From assembly GCA_029624815.1 (NCBI GenBank), contig JARSSH010000030.1:24677-88676 (forward strand): DNA of 64,000 bases, given 5' to 3'. Numbering within the stretch: position 1 is the stretch's first letter; the number at the start of each line of letters is the position of its first letter. This document shows, in pieces, positions 11,149-19,975 of this stretch. The notes below the pieces were generated by a model. The model was given only the letters and a program-made list of their open reading frames with translations. It searched no databases and was not told where the DNA came from. Source of the DNA: Candidatus Competibacter sp. Its GTDB lineage: Bacteria; Pseudomonadota; Gammaproteobacteria; Competibacterales; Competibacteraceae. Made by a program: the position numbers and the translations under genes.

Positions 11149-12228
11149 ATGCCACGCCCATACAACTTTAGCGCAGGTCCCGCCATGCTGCCCGAGGCGG
11201 TTCTGGAACAGGCCAGGGTCGATCTGCTCGACTGGCGCGGTTCCGGCATGTCGGTGATGGAAATGAGCCATCGCGGCAAGGAGTTTGTCTCCATTGCCGA
11301 GCAGGCCGAGGCCGATTTGCGCGAACTGCTGAACATTCCCGCCGGCTACAAGGTGCTGTTCCTGCAAGGCGGCGCGTCCGCCCAGTTCGCCATGGTGCCG
11401 ATGAACCTGCTGCGCGGCAAGACCAAGGCGGATTATCTGAACACCGGACAATGGTCGAAGAAGGCGATTTCCGAGGCCAAGAAATTCTGTCAGGTCAACG
11501 TCGTCGCCAGTTCCGAGGCGGTCAACTTCACCACCGTGCCGGCGCGTGAAAGCTGGCAATGCGACCCGGAGGCGGCCTACCTGCACTACACGCCGAACGA
11601 GACCATCAACGGCGTCGAAATGCACCAGGTTCCCGAGGTCGGCGTACCCTTGGCGGCGGATCTGTCATCCACCCTGCTGTCGCGGCCGATCGATGTCGGC
11701 AAGTTCGGGGTGATCTACGCCGGAGCCCAGAAAAATATCGGTCCCGCCGGCCTGACCATCGCCATCGTCCGCGAGGATCTCATGGGTCAGACGCTGCCCG
11801 CCACCCCGACCCTGCTGGACTATGCGGCGATGGCCAAGGAAGGCTCGATGTACAACACCCCGCCGACCTATGCCTGGTACATCGCCGGGCTGGTGTTCCA
11901 GTGGATCAAGGCACAGGGTGGGCTGGACGAGATGGCAACCCGCAATCAGGCCAAGGCCGAGCTGTTGTATCGGGCCATCGACAAATCCGGCTTCTACAAG
12001 AATCCGGTCGATCCCGCCTATCGCTCGTGGATGAACGTGCCGTTTACCCTGGCCGATCCGGCATTGGATAAACCGTTCCTGGCCGAGGCCAAGGCCGCTG
12101 GTTTGCTGACCCTGGCCGGTCATCGTTCGGTCGGCGGAATGCGCGCCAGCATCTACAACGCCATGCCGCTGGAAGGCATCACGGCGCTGGTGGCGTTCAT
12201 GGCCGATTTCCAGAAGCGGCGCGGCTGA
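11149..12228 (+). CDS. serC: phosphoserine aminotransferase
   Basis: 359 residues, the normal length. This PLP enzyme converts 3-phosphohydroxypyruvate and glutamate to phosphoserine in serine synthesis, and often serves pyridoxal phosphate synthesis too. The N-terminus ([12 protein letters not shown]) and the PLP-lysine loop ([12 protein letters not shown]) are intact, as is the end ([20 protein letters not shown]). ATG at 11149 is chosen over 11140 because GAAGG lies nine bases upstream and the family begins there. It is followed by a terminator and then serA, so the two serine genes are adjacent but probably separately terminated. Confidence 0.96.
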   Translation: MPRPYNFSAGPAMLPEAVLEQARVDLLDWRGSGMSVMEMSHRGKEFVSIAEQAEADLRELLNIPAGYKVLFLQGGASAQFAMVPMNLLRGKTKADYLNTGQWSKKAISEAKKFCQVNVVASSEAVNFTTVPARESWQCDPEAAYLHYTPNETINGVEMHQVPEVGVPLAADLSSTLLSRPIDVGKFGVIYAGAQKNIGPAGLTIAIVREDLMGQTLPATPTLLDYAAMAKEGSMYNTPPTYAWYIAGLVFQWIKAQGGLDEMATRNQAKAELLYRAIDKSGFYKNPVDPAYRSWMNVPFTLADPALDKPFLAEAKAAGLLTLAGHRSVGGMRASIYNAMPLEGITALVAFMADFQKRRG

Positions 12229-12247
12229 TTTTCACTCCTCGCCTCCA

Positions 12248-12277
12248 CCCTTCCCCGCCAGGGGGAGGGCTTTTTTT
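12248..12277 (+). terminator. rho-independent terminator after serC
   Basis: A 9-bp stem CCCTTCCCC / GGGGGAGGG with one G-T wobble encloses a four-base loop and is followed by seven T. It starts 19 bases after the serC stop and ends before serA. Confidence 0.85.
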
Positions 12278-12298
12278 ATCCAACCAGATAGCAAGACG

Positions 12299-13462
12299 AT
12301 GTACAAGATCCTGACATTGAACAATATCAGCGTTTCCGGCCTGGAACGCCTCCCGCGCGACCGTTACGAGATCGCCTCGGAAATCCAGAACCCCGACGCC
12401 GTGCTGCTGCGTTCCTTCAAGATGCACGACTGGCCCATTCCCTCCAGCCTCAAGGCGGTGGGCCGAGCCGGCGCCGGCGTCAACAACATCCCCGTGCCCC
12501 AGATGACCGCCAAGGGCATTTGCGTGTTCAACGCGCCCGGCGCCAACGCCAACGCCGTCAAGGAACTGGTCGTCGCCGGCATGTTGCTGTCGGCGCGCAA
12601 TATCTGCACCGCCTGGGACTATACCCGCACGCTGCAAGGCAGCGATGCCGAACTGTCCAAACAGGTCGAGTCCGGCAAGAAGCAGTTCGTCGGCATCGAA
12701 CTGCCCAACCGCACCCTGGGCGTGATCGGTTTGGGCGCCATCGGCGTCAAGGTCGCCAACGCCGCCCGCGCGCTGGGAATGCGGGTGATCGGCTACGACC
12801 CGCACATCACCGTCGGCAACGCCTGGCAGCTCTCCTCGCAAGTCGAGCAGGTGTTGAGTGTCAACGAAATGGCGGCACAGGCCGATTTCGTCACTTTGCA
12901 CGTCCCGCTGAACGACGCCACCCGTCATCTGATCAACGCCCAGTTCCTAAAGAATATCCGGCCGGGTTCGACCCTTCTGAACTTCTCGCGCGAGGGGGTG
13001 GTGGACGAAGAAGCGCTGTTCGAGGCGCTGCAAGCCGGCACGCTCAAAACCTACGTCTGCGATTTCCCCACCAACCGGCTGAAGGATCACCCGCGTGTCA
13101 TCATGCTGCCCCATCTGGGCGCCTCCACGGTGGAGGCCGAGGATAACTGCGCCATCATGGTGGCCGATCAGGTGCGCGACTATCTGGAAAACGGCACGAT
13201 CCACAACTCGGTGAATTTCCCGGAAGTGGCCATGCCGCGCAACGGCGGCCCGCGCCTGGTGATCGTCAACGCCAATGTTCCGCACATGATCGAGCGCATT
13301 TCCAAGGCGATCTCCGGAGCGAGCATCAACATCATGGACATGCTCAACAAATCGCGCGGCGAGATCGCCTGCACCCTGGTGGATACCAACAGCACGGTGT
13401 CGGCCGAGGTGATGGCCCAGATCGCCGATATCCAGGGCGTGTTGAGCGTTCGGGTATTGTAA
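12299..13462 (+). CDS. serA: D-3-phosphoglycerate dehydrogenase, short ACT form
   Basis: 387 residues. It oxidises 3-phosphoglycerate to 3-phosphohydroxypyruvate, the first step of serine synthesis. The NAD-binding loop (GVIGLGAIGVKVANAARALG), the substrate segment (VGRAGAGVNNIP) and the catalytic His region (IMLPHLGASTVEAED) are clear. The last 75 residues are an ACT domain (RLVIVNANVPHMIERISKAI), which usually binds serine for feedback inhibition. It lacks the longer intervening domain of some SerA types. It follows serC in the same direction, placing the first two serine-pathway steps together; serB is not in the window. Confidence 0.94.
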   Translation: MYKILTLNNISVSGLERLPRDRYEIASEIQNPDAVLLRSFKMHDWPIPSSLKAVGRAGAGVNNIPVPQMTAKGICVFNAPGANANAVKELVVAGMLLSARNICTAWDYTRTLQGSDAELSKQVESGKKQFVGIELPNRTLGVIGLGAIGVKVANAARALGMRVIGYDPHITVGNAWQLSSQVEQVLSVNEMAAQADFVTLHVPLNDATRHLINAQFLKNIRPGSTLLNFSREGVVDEEALFEALQAGTLKTYVCDFPTNRLKDHPRVIMLPHLGASTVEAEDNCAIMVADQVRDYLENGTIHNSVNFPEVAMPRNGGPRLVIVNANVPHMIERISKAISGASINIMDMLNKSRGEIACTLVDTNSTVSAEVMAQIADIQGVLSVRVL

Positions 13463-13536
13463 GGAAGGATTCGTCGGGGGATGCGGGGATCGGGAGGTGG
13501 TTTTCCAGCCAGCCCCCCTGAACTCCGGCGTTCTTT

Positions 13537-14307
13537 CTACGCCTCCCGCTCCGGAACCGCGATGTCGAGGTACACCAGCCAATAGCGAGACAGTTCGCTC
13601 ATGCATTCGATCCGGGTGACCAGCGCGGTGAGATCGGCCTTGAGCCGCTCGATCTCGGGCAGCAGGGCAACCAACTCGGTATCGAATTCACTGAGTTGCT
13701 TGCTGCGGCTGGACGCGATGATGGCGATTCGGGTCGTCAGCAGGCGCACGCGCAGGTACAGCAGATCGCCGGATGCGTTCGCATGGCGCGCGGGGTGCGT
13801 TTCGCCGGCTTCCGGCGCCATGTCTTTCTTGCCCAATAAATAGGGTTCCAAACCCTCCACCCGGGCCAGCATCATGTCGAGGTGGTTCTGAGTGGACGTG
13901 CGATGTGTCAGCGGTTCCAATACCGCGATCTTCTCTTCCAGGCAACGTCGCCGTTCCTGTACGCGAGCCCGCAACCGGTCGATTTCGCAATCCACCTCCA
14001 CCATCTGCTGGTTCGACTCCTGCATTGCTACGTCGATCTCGTCGAGAAACTGACGGAGTTGCGCGGACAGGGCCCGCTCCAGCGCCAGCGTGACAAACCG
14101 CTCCCAAACGCCGTCGATCTGGACGCGCAGTGTTTCCAAGCGCTGGCGCAGGCTGCTGGCCAGCTCGATGCTTTCCCGCACGCTCCACACATGCTCGGCG
14201 CGGTCTTGAGCGCTCCAAACCTTCGCCAACTGCTCTTCTTCCTTAAGGACATACGACATGCCGGCAATCATGGTTTCGTCGGTTTCGGAGGGGCGGGTTG
14301 TCTCCAT
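13537..14307 (-). CDS. hypothetical coiled-coil protein
   Basis: 256 residues, no family recognised. Long charged amphipathic helices dominate, for example around residues 45-130 (ESIELASSLRQRLETLRVQI and MVEVDCEIDRLRARVQERRR), predicting coiled coils. There is no signal peptide, membrane segment or catalytic motif. The N-terminal 15 residues are polar and less certain; a Met at residue 13 or 17 could be the start. It is convergent with serA. The long clean frame and lack of an opposing gene support it as real. No function is proposed. Confidence 0.6.
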   Translation of the reverse strand: METTRPSETDETMIAGMSYVLKEEEQLAKVWSAQDRAEHVWSVRESIELASSLRQRLETLRVQIDGVWERFVTLALERALSAQLRQFLDEIDVAMQESNQQMVEVDCEIDRLRARVQERRRCLEEKIAVLEPLTHRTSTQNHLDMMLARVEGLEPYLLGKKDMAPEAGETHPARHANASGDLLYLRVRLLTTRIAIIASSRSKQLSEFDTELVALLPEIERLKADLTALVTRIECMSELSRYWLVYLDIAVPEREA

Positions 14308-14380
14308 GTGGCGGGGCTCCAGAGGGGTGTCTTTCGACCCGCCGCGCGGACCAGCGAAGGGTGGCGCGGCGGGCGCTGCT

Positions 14381-14581
14381 TCAATCCCGATAAGTCCAGC
14401 CGTCGGGGTAGTCGTGATTCAGCTCGTGGACGTCGTACACGCACAGATCCTGATCGGGCAAGTGGGGAAAAAGCTGTTGGGCCTTGGTTTCCGCCTGTTG
14501 TTCGTCCTCGGCCTCGATGACCGCAACATCGATCAGTTTATCGGAGACCGGATCTTCCACGACGATGAGATAAGGTTTCAT
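14381..14581 (-). CDS. small conserved-looking hypothetical protein
   Basis: 66 residues, acidic, with alternating strand and helix segments (MKPYLIVVEDPVSDKLIDVA, then EAEDEQQAETKAQQLFPHL). It begins 21 bases after the Nudix gene stop on the same strand, with a GGAGCGCTC-like ribosome region, so it is probably cotranscribed with it. No known family is recognised. Size and fold suggest a small alpha-beta domain. Confidence 0.55.
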   Translation of the reverse strand: MKPYLIVVEDPVSDKLIDVAVIEAEDEQQAETKAQQLFPHLPDQDLCVYDVHELNHDYPDGWTYRD

Positions 14582-14602
14582 GAGCGCTCCTCGGGCTTGG
14601 CA

Positions 14603-15169
14603 TTAATAATAGCGATGGATACGAAACCGGTTGTCGGATTCGCGGATGATATCGCCGACATGGGGGTGAAACGCACCGGCCCGCCGCTCGGCGAAGTATT
14701 GGCGCAAGGTTTCGTGGACCACGGTGAAGGCGAGTTGATCCCAGGGGATCTCCTCCTCGGCAAACAAGCCGACTTCCAGACTTTCCTCGCCGGGACTGGC
14801 CGCGCCATCCTTGAGTTGGCCGCGGAACATCAGATAGACCTGATTGACGTGGGTTAGCGAGTATAGTCCGTACAGGGTCAGATTTTCGACCATGGCGTTG
14901 GCCTCTTCCAGCGCCTCGCGCGCCGCCGCCGCCACCGCCGATTCGCCGTTTTCCATGAATCCCGCCGGCAGGGTCCATAATCCATGCCGGGGTTCGATGG
15001 CCCGCCGGCACAGCAGGATTCGGTCGCCCCATTCGGGAACGCAGCCGGCGACGATTTTCGGATTTTGATAGTGGATGGTGTCGCAGGCGTCGCAGATATG
15101 CCGAGGCAGGTTATCGCCCGAGGGGACGCGCAAGATGACCGGGGCGCCGCATTGGCTACAGAATTTCAT
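14603..15169 (-). CDS. Nudix hydrolase with N-terminal zinc ribbon
   Basis: 188 residues. An N-terminal ribbon with CSQC and CDAC cysteine pairs precedes a Nudix domain. The Nudix box reads GFMENGESAVAAAAREALEE, keeping the metal-binding REALEE glutamates; the usual final glycine is replaced. Zinc-ribbon Nudix proteins typically hydrolyse dinucleotides such as NADH or ADP-ribose. NudC itself is longer with extra domains, so the substrate is left open. It is divergent from the VWA gene and upstream of the 66-residue protein. Confidence 0.85.
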   Translation of the reverse strand: MKFCSQCGAPVILRVPSGDNLPRHICDACDTIHYQNPKIVAGCVPEWGDRILLCRRAIEPRHGLWTLPAGFMENGESAVAAAAREALEEANAMVENLTLYGLYSLTHVNQVYLMFRGQLKDGAASPGEESLEVGLFAEEEIPWDQLAFTVVHETLRQYFAERRAGAFHPHVGDIIRESDNRFRIHRYY

Positions 15170-15232
15170 GGAACGGGTTCCTTGCTCAACGGGTTCTTGA
15201 TTCTGACAACGAACTATTTGACCATTTCCAGT

Positions 15233-16423
15233 ATGAAAACCCTATCTTTCGATGCTTCATCCGCCAGCGAATCCGGGTCCGGCGACGAGCGCCAGCGCCG
15301 CTGGCGGCTGATCCTCGGCGGGGGCGCGGCCGATGGCATCGGCTGCACGCTGGCGGCGGCCGATCTGGGCATGGATCGCTGCCTGGAACATCTCTACGAC
15401 GGGGAGCGGGCGGGTGGGCTGGGCGGGTCCGCGCCCAAGATCGCCCGCTGGTTGGGCGACATCCGTCGCTACTTCCCGACCTCGGTGGTGCGGGTGTTGC
15501 AAAAGGATGCCTTGAACCGTCATGGCGTGCAGCGCATGCTGCTGGAGCCGGAGATGCTGGCGGCGGTCGAGCCGGACGTGCATCTGGTCGCCACTCTGCT
15601 GGCGCTGCGCGGGGTCATGCCGGCCAAGGTCCGCGACACCGCCCGGCTGGTGGTGCGCCAGGTGGTCGCCGAACTGGAGCGCAAGCTGGCCAATCCCCTG
15701 CGACAGGCGATTACCGGCAGCCTCAACCGTAGCGCCCGTAACCGTCGGCCTCGTCACAACGAGATCGACTGGGATCGCACCATTCGCGCCAACCTGCGCC
15801 ATTACCAGCCCGCGTATCGCACCGTCATCCCCGCTACCCGGATCGGTTTCGGTCGCCGCAGCGCCGCCCTGCGCGACATCATTCTGTGCGTCGATCAGAG
15901 CGGGTCGATGGCCGCCTCGGTGGTTTACGCCGGCATCATGGCGGCGGTCATGGCGTCGATCCGGTCGGTGCGCACGTCGCTGGTGGTGTTCGACACCGCC
16001 GTGGTGGATCTCACCGAGCAGTTGGCCGATCCGGTCGAGGTGCTGTTCGGCGCCCAATTGGGCGGTGGGACCGACATCCAGCAGGCGCTGGCTTACTGTC
16101 AGGGATTGGTGCGCGCGCCCAACGACACTATTTTGGTGCTGATCAGCGATCTGTACGAAGGCGGCGACCGCCAGCAACTGCTCAAGCGCGCCGCCGGCCT
16201 GATCGCCGCCGGGGTCAATCCGATCGTGCTGCTGGCGCTGTCCGACCAGGGCGCGCCCGCCTACGATCACGGCATTGCCGGTATGCTGGCCGCAATGGGC
16301 GCACCGGTGTTCGCCTGTACGCCGGATCAGTTTCCCGATCTGATGGCCGCCGCCATCGCACGGCGCGATCTCGCTCAATGGGCGGCGGCGCGCGGCATCG
16401 TCACGGCGGGTCGCGTCGCCTGA
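15233..16423 (+). CDS. von Willebrand factor A domain protein (MoxR-associated type)
   Basis: 396 residues. The C-terminal half is a VWA domain with the MIDAS motif DQSGSMAAS, a threonine site (GGGTDIQQAL) and an Asp in LISDLYEGGD, so metal binding looks intact. The N-terminal half is helical and arginine-rich (SLNRSARNRRPRHNEIDWDR). Similar proteins occur with MoxR-type AAA ATPases and act as chaperone-like partners for cofactor insertion or complex assembly, but no MoxR gene is nearby. The ATG at 15233 is chosen because upstream codons overlap the divergent Nudix start. No signal peptide is present, so it is cytoplasmic. Confidence 0.78.
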   Translation: MKTLSFDASSASESGSGDERQRRWRLILGGGAADGIGCTLAAADLGMDRCLEHLYDGERAGGLGGSAPKIARWLGDIRRYFPTSVVRVLQKDALNRHGVQRMLLEPEMLAAVEPDVHLVATLLALRGVMPAKVRDTARLVVRQVVAELERKLANPLRQAITGSLNRSARNRRPRHNEIDWDRTIRANLRHYQPAYRTVIPATRIGFGRRSAALRDIILCVDQSGSMAASVVYAGIMAAVMASIRSVRTSLVVFDTAVVDLTEQLADPVEVLFGAQLGGGTDIQQALAYCQGLVRAPNDTILVLISDLYEGGDRQQLLKRAAGLIAAGVNPIVLLALSDQGAPAYDHGIAGMLAAMGAPVFACTPDQFPDLMAAAIARRDLAQWAAARGIVTAGRVA

Positions 16424-16485
16424 TCGCCAGAACCGGCGGATCGTGAGACAAAACCTGACTCCGGTGATTCTTCGAGGTACTGCTC

Positions 16486-18255
16486 ATGCGCTTTCCCTAC
16501 GGCATCGCCGACTTCCGCAAAATCCGCGAAGGCGGTTATTTCTACATGGATCGCAGCGACCGCATCGCGTTGCTGGAAGAAACCGGCAGCCAACTGTTGT
16601 TCCTGCGCCCGCGCCGCTTCGGTAAAAGCCTGTGGCTGTCCACGCTGGAAAACTACTACGACTTGGCGCGGGCGAACGATTTCGAACGGCTGTTCGGCGG
16701 GCTGAAGATCGGCCAGAACCCGACACCGCTGCGCAATCGCTATTTCATCCTCAATCTCAACTTTTCCGTGGTGGACCCCCAAGGCGACTCGGACGCCGTT
16801 CGCGCTTCCTTGTTTCACCATCTGAATATCCAGATCAAGGCCATGGTGGCTCGCTATGGCGATTGGCTGGAAGGTCGGGTCGACATCGAACCCGACGATG
16901 GCATCGCCTCCTTTCAATCCCTGACCAGCGCCATTTCCCAAACCCCGTACAAGCTCTATCTGCTGGTTGACGAATACGACAATTTCGCCAACGAAGTGAT
17001 GATCAGCCCATGGCGCGGCACGGATCGCTATCAGCGCCTGGTCGAAAACGAGGGCACCATCAAAACCTTCTTCAAGGCCGTCAAGGCCGGCGCGGAAGGA
17101 CGAGGCGTCGACCGGGTATTCCTGACCGGCATCTCGCCGGTGGTGTTGAGCGACATGACCAGCGGCTACAACGTCGCCGAGGATCTCTCGCAACGGCCTC
17201 GATTCCACGACCTGTGCGGGTTTACCGAGACCGAATTGCACGTTGCCTTGGACGCCGTGGCGGTGGCGCACGACCTCGACGCCGATCAGATCGACACGGC
17301 CTTGACGCTGATGCGTGACTTCTACAACGGCTATCGCTTCACGCCGCAGCGCGACGAGCGAGTCTACAACCCGACCCTGGTGTTGTACTTTCTCAAGCGC
17401 TTGGCCGAGGACGGCGTTTTTCCGACTCGACTGCTGGACGACAACCTGGCGATGGACCGCGACCGGATTCAATATATCGCCCGGCTGCCCCACGGCGAAG
17501 CCCTGGTCAACCGCGCCCTGAATCCGACCGAACCGCTCGCCGTCGCGCAACTGGTCAACCGCTTCGGGGTGCAGGATATGCTCACCGCGCCGCGCAACCC
17601 TGATTTTCTCGTCACCCTGTTGTATTACTTTGGCGTTCTCACCCTGGCCGGACGGGACGCCCTGGGCAAACTGCAACTCGCCATTCCCAATCAGGTGATC
17701 CGCAAGCTCTACGTCGAGCGCTTACAGGAACAACTCCTGCCACGCTACGAAGATCAGGAACAACGGCAGGCGGTGGTCGAACGGTTCTACGCCAGCGGCG
17801 ACCTTGGCCCCCTCTGCGACCTGCTCGAACGGACCTATTTCAAGGTCTTCGACAACCGCGACTTGCGCTGGAGCAACGAGCTGGTGGTGAAGACGGCGTT
17901 TCTGGTGGTGCTGTTCAATGATGCGTTCTACATCATGGACTCGGAACCGGCGCTGGGACGAGGGTACGGCGATCTGCTGCTGCGGGTGCGGCCCGACATG
18001 CGTCAGTATCAATTGCTCGATCACTTGCTGGAATTCAAGACGGTCGGTCTCAAAGCGGTCGGTCTGACGAGCGCCGATCTGGCGGCAAAGACGCGGGAGG
18101 AGTTGCGTGCCCTGCCGGTGATCGCGGAGAAATTGCAGGAGGCGGAACGGCAACTCGACGGTTATCGAGAGGCGCTGAAGCGCGCCGACGGCGAGGGTCT
18201 CAAGCTGCATACCCACGCGGTGGTGAGCGTCGGGCTGGAACGGTTGGTGTGGTGA
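16486..18255 (+). CDS. AAA-ATPase-like protein with C-terminal PD-(D/E)XK nuclease-like domain
   Basis: 589 residues. The opening (FPYGIADFRKIREGGYFYMD) and the P-loop variant LRPRRFGKS are hallmarks of the PF09820 AAA-ATPase-like family. LYLLVDEYDN is Walker B. Near the C-terminus GYGDLLLRV followed by HLLEFKTV gives the Asp and ExK of a PD-(D/E)XK fold (PF08011). Members occur in many copies in some genomes and their role is unknown; defence or mobile-element roles have been suggested. The gene is intact and stands alone between the VWA gene and sohB. Confidence 0.82.
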   Translation: MRFPYGIADFRKIREGGYFYMDRSDRIALLEETGSQLLFLRPRRFGKSLWLSTLENYYDLARANDFERLFGGLKIGQNPTPLRNRYFILNLNFSVVDPQGDSDAVRASLFHHLNIQIKAMVARYGDWLEGRVDIEPDDGIASFQSLTSAISQTPYKLYLLVDEYDNFANEVMISPWRGTDRYQRLVENEGTIKTFFKAVKAGAEGRGVDRVFLTGISPVVLSDMTSGYNVAEDLSQRPRFHDLCGFTETELHVALDAVAVAHDLDADQIDTALTLMRDFYNGYRFTPQRDERVYNPTLVLYFLKRLAEDGVFPTRLLDDNLAMDRDRIQYIARLPHGEALVNRALNPTEPLAVAQLVNRFGVQDMLTAPRNPDFLVTLLYYFGVLTLAGRDALGKLQLAIPNQVIRKLYVERLQEQLLPRYEDQEQRQAVVERFYASGDLGPLCDLLERTYFKVFDNRDLRWSNELVVKTAFLVVLFNDAFYIMDSEPALGRGYGDLLLRVRPDMRQYQLLDHLLEFKTVGLKAVGLTSADLAAKTREELRALPVIAEKLQEAERQLDGYREALKRADGEGLKLHTHAVVSVGLERLVW

Positions 18256-18364
18256 AGATGGACGCAACCATGGAAAAGCGGGCGCGAAGACTCCACGCTC
18301 ATCTTTACGGCGGGAGTGGTAGGATGGCGGCCCGTTTAACAATCTCTTGGAGACTTGGAGCTTG

Positions 18365-19345
18365 ATGGAATTTTTAAGCGAATATGGCATGTTTCTGGCC
18401 AAGGCCGTCACCATCGTGGCGGCGGTGCTGGTGATGGCCGGCGGCATCGTGGCGCTGGTGGCGCGTGGCGGCCAACGGGGAGAGAGCCATGGACGACTGG
18501 ATATCCGCCATCTCAACGAGAATTACGACGGCATGGCGCTGGCGCTCAGGTCCGCCACTCTGTCGAAAAAGCAGTTCAAGCAGGCCCAAAAGGAACGCAA
18601 GGCGCGCGACAAGCAGCGCGAGAAAAACGAGCGCCGACGGGTGTTCGTGCTGAATTTCCACGGCGACATTCGCGGCACGGCGGTGGCGTCCTTGCGCGAA
18701 GAAGTGACGGCGGTGCTGACCGTCGCCCAGGCGGAAGATGAAGTGGTGCTGCGGCTAGAGAGCGCCGGCGGGCTGGTGCACGCCTACGGGCTGGCGGCGG
18801 CGCAACTGCTGCGCATTCGCGACCGGCGGGTGAAATTGATCGTGGCGGTGGACAAAGTGGCGGCCAGCGGCGGCTACATGATGGCTTGCGTGGCCGACCG
18901 CGTCATCGCCGCGCCGTTCGCCGTGCTGGGGTCGATCGGAGTCGTCGCCCAACTGCCGAATTTCAACCGCCTGCTCAAGAAGCACGATGTCGATTACGAA
19001 CAGTTCACAGCGGGCGAATTCAAGCGCACGGTGACCATTTTCGGCGAGAACACCGATCAGGGCCGGCATAAATTCCAGGAGGAAATCGAGGACGCGCACA
19101 CCCTGTTCAAGGACTTCGTTAAGACCCATCGCCCACGGGTCGAGCTGGCGCGGGTGGCGACCGGCGAGCACTGGTACGGCGCCCGGGCGCTGGAGTGCCA
19201 ATTGGTGGACGAGCTGCGCACCAGCGACGACTATCTGCTGGATGCCAGCGCCGGAGCCGATCTGTACGAAGTCGCCTACACCGGCAAGAAGCCCTGGCTG
19301 GCTCGTTTGCTGGCGCAGACCGGGGAGGCGTTGGGGCGGTTCTGA
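18365..19345 (+). CDS. sohB: SohB-type signal-peptide-peptidase-like protease
   Basis: 326 residues. One N-terminal membrane helix (TIVAAVLVMAGGIVALVA) is followed by a charged linker and an S49 peptidase domain. The catalytic serine lies in AASGGYMMACVADRVIAAP, with LGSIGVVAQLPNFNRLLKKH after it. SohB is an inner-membrane serine protease that degrades membrane or signal-peptide fragments in the periplasm. GGAG four bases upstream supports ATG at 18365; an earlier in-frame ATG at 18347 lacks a site. It is convergent with ssb. Confidence 0.9.
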   Translation: MEFLSEYGMFLAKAVTIVAAVLVMAGGIVALVARGGQRGESHGRLDIRHLNENYDGMALALRSATLSKKQFKQAQKERKARDKQREKNERRRVFVLNFHGDIRGTAVASLREEVTAVLTVAQAEDEVVLRLESAGGLVHAYGLAAAQLLRIRDRRVKLIVAVDKVAASGGYMMACVADRVIAAPFAVLGSIGVVAQLPNFNRLLKKHDVDYEQFTAGEFKRTVTIFGENTDQGRHKFQEEIEDAHTLFKDFVKTHRPRVELARVATGEHWYGARALECQLVDELRTSDDYLLDASAGADLYEVAYTGKKPWLARLLAQTGEALGRF

Positions 19346-19350
19346 GCGGT

Positions 19351-19384
19351 CCGCGCCGGCAAGGCGCGGGCGTTGCGGATTTTT
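19351..19384 (+). terminator. possible terminator after sohB
   Basis: CCGCGCC / GGCGCGG forms a perfect 7-bp stem with a 5-base loop. A short T-run follows, but ten bases later, so intrinsic termination is only probable. Confidence 0.4.
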
Positions 19385-19391
19385 CGACCGT

Positions 19392-19874
19392 TCAGAACGG
19401 AATATCGTCGTCGAAGCTGTTGTCCATGTCCGGTTTCGACGGCGACGGCGACGACGTGCGCGCCGGGCTTTGCGGCGCTCTTGACGCTGGAGCGCCTTCT
19501 TCCGGGGCTCGCGATTCGAACGCGGCATCGCCGCCGGAGTCGCCGCGTCCGCCCAGCATCCTCATTTCGTTGGCGACGATTTCGGTGGTGTAGCGATCCT
19601 GGCCATCCTGCCCCTGCCACTTGCGGGTCTGGATGCGGCCTTCGACGTACACCGAGCGGCCTTTTTTCAGGTACTCGCCGGCGATTTTCGCCAGGGCGCC
19701 GAAGAAGACGATACGATGCCACTCGGTGCGTTCCTGCTTCACGCCCTCGCGGTCCTTGAAGGTTTCGGTGGTGGCGATGTTGATGTGGGTGATCGCGTCG
19801 CCGCTGGGCATGTAGCGCACTTCCGGATCCTTGCCCAGATTGCCGATCAGAATCGCTTTGTTGACGCTGGCCAT
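19392..19874 (-). CDS. ssb: single-stranded DNA-binding protein
   Basis: 160 residues. The OB-fold starts [20 protein letters not shown] and covers residues 1-110, with conserved [22 protein letters not shown] flexible Ser/Pro-rich linker leads to the acidic tip DDDIPF, which recruits replication and repair proteins. SSB coats single-stranded DNA in replication, recombination and repair. The gene follows the MFS carrier gene on the same strand; this MFS-ssb order is common in gammaproteobacteria, where uvrA often lies divergently nearby, though not here. Confidence 0.96.
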   Translation of the reverse strand: MASVNKAILIGNLGKDPEVRYMPSGDAITHINIATTETFKDREGVKQERTEWHRIVFFGALAKIAGEYLKKGRSVYVEGRIQTRKWQGQDGQDRYTTEIVANEMRMLGGRGDSGGDAAFESRAPEEGAPASRAPQSPARTSSPSPSKPDMDNSFDDDIPF

Positions 19875-19975
19875 GGCGCTTGACTCCTTGGATTTCGCTT
19901 AAGTCTCGATGGGTGGTTAATGCCGGCATCATGCCATAGATTGCGGGAATACGTAGACGGGTCGGGGTCCGCCGC

